Of a stretch of 64,000 nucleotides of DNA, positions 62,201 to 64,000 are shown piece after piece. The DNA comes from Chrysomallon squamiferum (lineage: Eukaryota > Mollusca > Gastropoda > Neomphalida > Peltospiridae), in NCBI GenBank assembly GCA_012295275.1, contig CM022671.1, positions 10,857,237-10,921,236 on the forward strand, in the 5' to 3' direction. The stretch's first letter is position 1, and each line of letters begins with the position of its first letter. The notes below the pieces were generated by a model. That model ran no database searches, was not told the DNA's origin, and saw nothing but the letters and a program-made list of their open reading frames with translations. The position numbers and the translations under genes were made by a program.

Positions 62201-63841
62201 TATACGTCGTTTGTCCAGGTGACTAGGAGATCCTTTACGTCTGCGTATAGAGGGACTCCGTGAGCATCTTAATCGAGGACTTGAACTGCAGGATCGTCTT
62301 TGACTCCGGGAATGAGAATGTGAATAACTTCTAAATATTACAATTAAAAAAAAAAACCATTAATTTTTAAATCAAAACAACAAAAAAAGTGGAGAAAACA
62401 CGTATTAATAATTTCATTACTGGGACACACTTACTATGTTTTAGATTTTACTGCAAAATAATACATCTAGTTTACAACAGATGTTTTAAATCACAGAGAT
62501 CTCAGTCATTATTATTTCACTTCTAATATGCTGCAGATACTGAAACTATTAAATAACAATATTTAGTTGAATTACTGGTAACCTGAAGATTAAGAAAATA
62601 ACCTTTTTCTGGATGAACTGCGAGATCTTGTGTATGAACTTGATCTTGATCTTGATGTGGTTGGGGATCTGGAACTTCTCCTCCTTGACTTTGGATTAGA
62701 TCTTCGTCTAGATTTTGAATGTGAGTGTGACCTTGACCTTCTTCTTCTGTCATATCTTAAACTTGATTTTTTACTTGACAGTAAGTCTGCTATCTTTTCT
62801 CGCACTTTAGAGCTAGCACTCTGATGCTTTTCACTGGGAGAAAAAGAACGGCTTCTTTTGTGTGAAAGTGAAGAAAAAGATGAAATCTTAGAGTCTGTTT
62901 GATGGCCACTAGAACTCTTAGATTTTGATGTACCATTCTCTTTAGGATGTCTAAAGCCAAATTACAATCATTATTTATCACATTCTACACAATATTTAAA
63001 ACCAAATTTGGCAACAAAAGCTTGTAAAATACACAGTGACTGGTGTTCTGTTTGAAATAAATCTGATAGAGATATTCAATAAACAAAATGAAGTATGTAT
63101 TCACATAACCTGTATAAATAATAATGGTCTGCTCATTTTTGATACAATTTAAAAGTTTTAACAATTATTCAAACATATAACACTAAGAGATGTTTGTGAA
63201 AACCAATTCCATATTATTTTTTGAAATAATAAATAAAGTAAAATATTTTTTAAAAGTAAACTGATCACATTTAGTTTATATTAACATAGTATATTGTATT
63301 GAATCATTTTAAAATGTAATTTTGTGAAAAGAAAACTATTTTTTTAATTTATTATATATCAAACCTTGATGATGATGATGGACTGTGCGAGTATTTTGTG
63401 TGTTTTTTCCGTAAAGGTGAAGTGTGAGTAGTTTTCTGTGTCACTCTCTCACTCTCAGAATTCTGTCTTTTCTTCTTTCTTGAACTCCTCTCTGAACTTG
63501 ATTTGTCTGAATTTGGGGAACTGTAAAAAATAAGTGTTCCTTCACTTTATTTGGAAATATTTACAAACAGAACTTTACATAAATTATCATTAGTTGTTAA
63601 TATTTTTTCTTCTTCTAAAAACAAATAATTTTTTTTTATAATTGAGCATTTAGTGTCTGTCATGACTACACTTGTGACGTAAATTGCCAATTTTTTTTTT
63701 CTCATAAATTTCTTTTCTTCTTGAAAAGTAATTTTACATTAAATTTGATCTTACTTGGAATTGTCAGAGACACTGTCCATGTCACTGTCCGAACTTGAAC
63801 TTGACACCTCTTTGTGCTTCTTTGTCTTCTTCTCATCAGAT
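59118..63841 (-). CDS. Srrm2/3/4: Srrm2/3/4-family SR-repeat splicing factor, 3' part with eMIC domain (5' end outside window)
   Basis: Exons on the minus strand are 63841-63755, 63520-63365, 62950-62603, 62330-62196 and terminal 59289-59118. Phases agree at every junction (each begins one base into a codon). The visible part encodes about 298 residues, very rich in S, R and K, with RS dipeptides (RRRRSRSHSHSKSRRRS, SRSRSSSYTRSRSSSRKRS). The C-terminus reads DKRRITS across the last junction, then ARKRPVPYYRPTPPLDTSDE and RRWRYRRSVSLSSGDSLSH. RRITSARKRP(I/V)PYYRP is the signature of the eMIC (enhancer of microexons) domain of SRRM3/SRRM4. In non-vertebrates a single ancestral Srrm gene supplies it. 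It acts in the nucleus, promoting inclusion of very short neural exons. More 5' exons lie beyond 64,000. Confidence 0.82.
61282..61381 (-). other. Srrm2/3/4: Alternative terminal exon giving an eMIC-less protein
   Basis: Within the intron before the eMIC exon, an acceptor with a pyrimidine-rich tract (TTTTTCCGTTCTACTCTTTT, then GTTGCACTCAAAAAG) precedes an exon at 61381. It joins the 62196 donor in frame: AG plus G gives arginine, then SQSQDRYRNDEHQRLSRHW and SRSPSYRRLRDRY, stop TAA at 61282-61284. The SR-rich composition matches the rest of the gene, which supports real coding. Used as a last exon, it replaces the eMIC domain with 33 residues. Confidence 0.65.
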
Positions 63842-64000
63842 CTTAAATGTAAAAATACCCAACATTTTGTTGATGAAAATAAATTCAAATTCAAAAATAC
63901 ATACTATGTACAGAGATCTTTATCTACAAATAATAAGTGAGTATCAGTGTGAAAGATGATGGTGTAAGCACATCGATAAAGCAGCAGTCAGCATACAGAT

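Noticed and set aside
62630-62824. Plus-strand acidic frame MYELDLDLDVVGDLELLL
   Set aside because: It is the antisense of the SR-rich exon of the Srrm gene.

Overview
The window is animal nuclear DNA: AT-rich, with GT-AG introns of a few hundred bases, many microsatellites, two intron-rich minus-strand genes and several decayed DNA transposons. The types of transposon relic and the compact introns suggest an aquatic invertebrate, perhaps a mollusc or another lophotrochozoan. That placement is an inference and was not tested.

Layout. 1-1001 is the 3' end of a hAT (ZBED-like) transposon that keeps its terminal inverted repeat and a likely 8-bp target duplication. 1.0-17.3 kb has no intact gene. 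It holds a decayed degenerate satellite with a 48-bp unit (main blocks about 7.9-10.7 kb and 12.5-16.6 kb, plus an outlying block in opposite orientation at 1.0-1.75 kb), a DDE_4/Harbinger-like transposase relic (7.2-7.9 kb), a broken BED-finger gene fragment inside the satellite (11.7-12.1 kb) and long AT microsatellites. 17.5-33.1 kb is a very large minisatellite with a 39-bp (13-codon) unit. It shows several levels of higher-order structure: 119 bp, about 1.25 kb and about 4.8 kb. 33.1-38.3 kb is mostly non-coding.

Genes. 38,559-53,593 (minus) is a complete gene for the DNA replication helicase/nuclease DNA2. I traced 31 coding exons that join in frame to 1,522 codons plus a stop. The Cas4-like nuclease with its four Fe-S cysteines and the superfamily 1 helicase motifs are intact. 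A ~525-residue low-complexity N-terminal extension, absent from the human protein, begins with what looks like a canonical PCNA-interacting (PIP) box. An E2F-type palindrome lies about 630 bp upstream of the start codon. 59,118-63,841 (minus) is the 3' part of an SR-repeat gene of the Srrm2/3/4 family. Its two possible terminal exons would give proteins with or without the eMIC domain, the module that drives neural microexon splicing. Its 5' end lies beyond the window.

DNA2 acts in replication and repair, while the Srrm gene acts in splicing. Nothing suggests they work together; they are simply neighbours in the same orientation, separated by the DNA2 promoter region and a decayed repeat-element ORF (55.0-56.6 kb). 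The most noteworthy items are the switchable eMIC exon, the PIP-box extension of DNA2, a relic partial duplication of the DNA2 motif-V exon, and the multi-scale 39-bp array.
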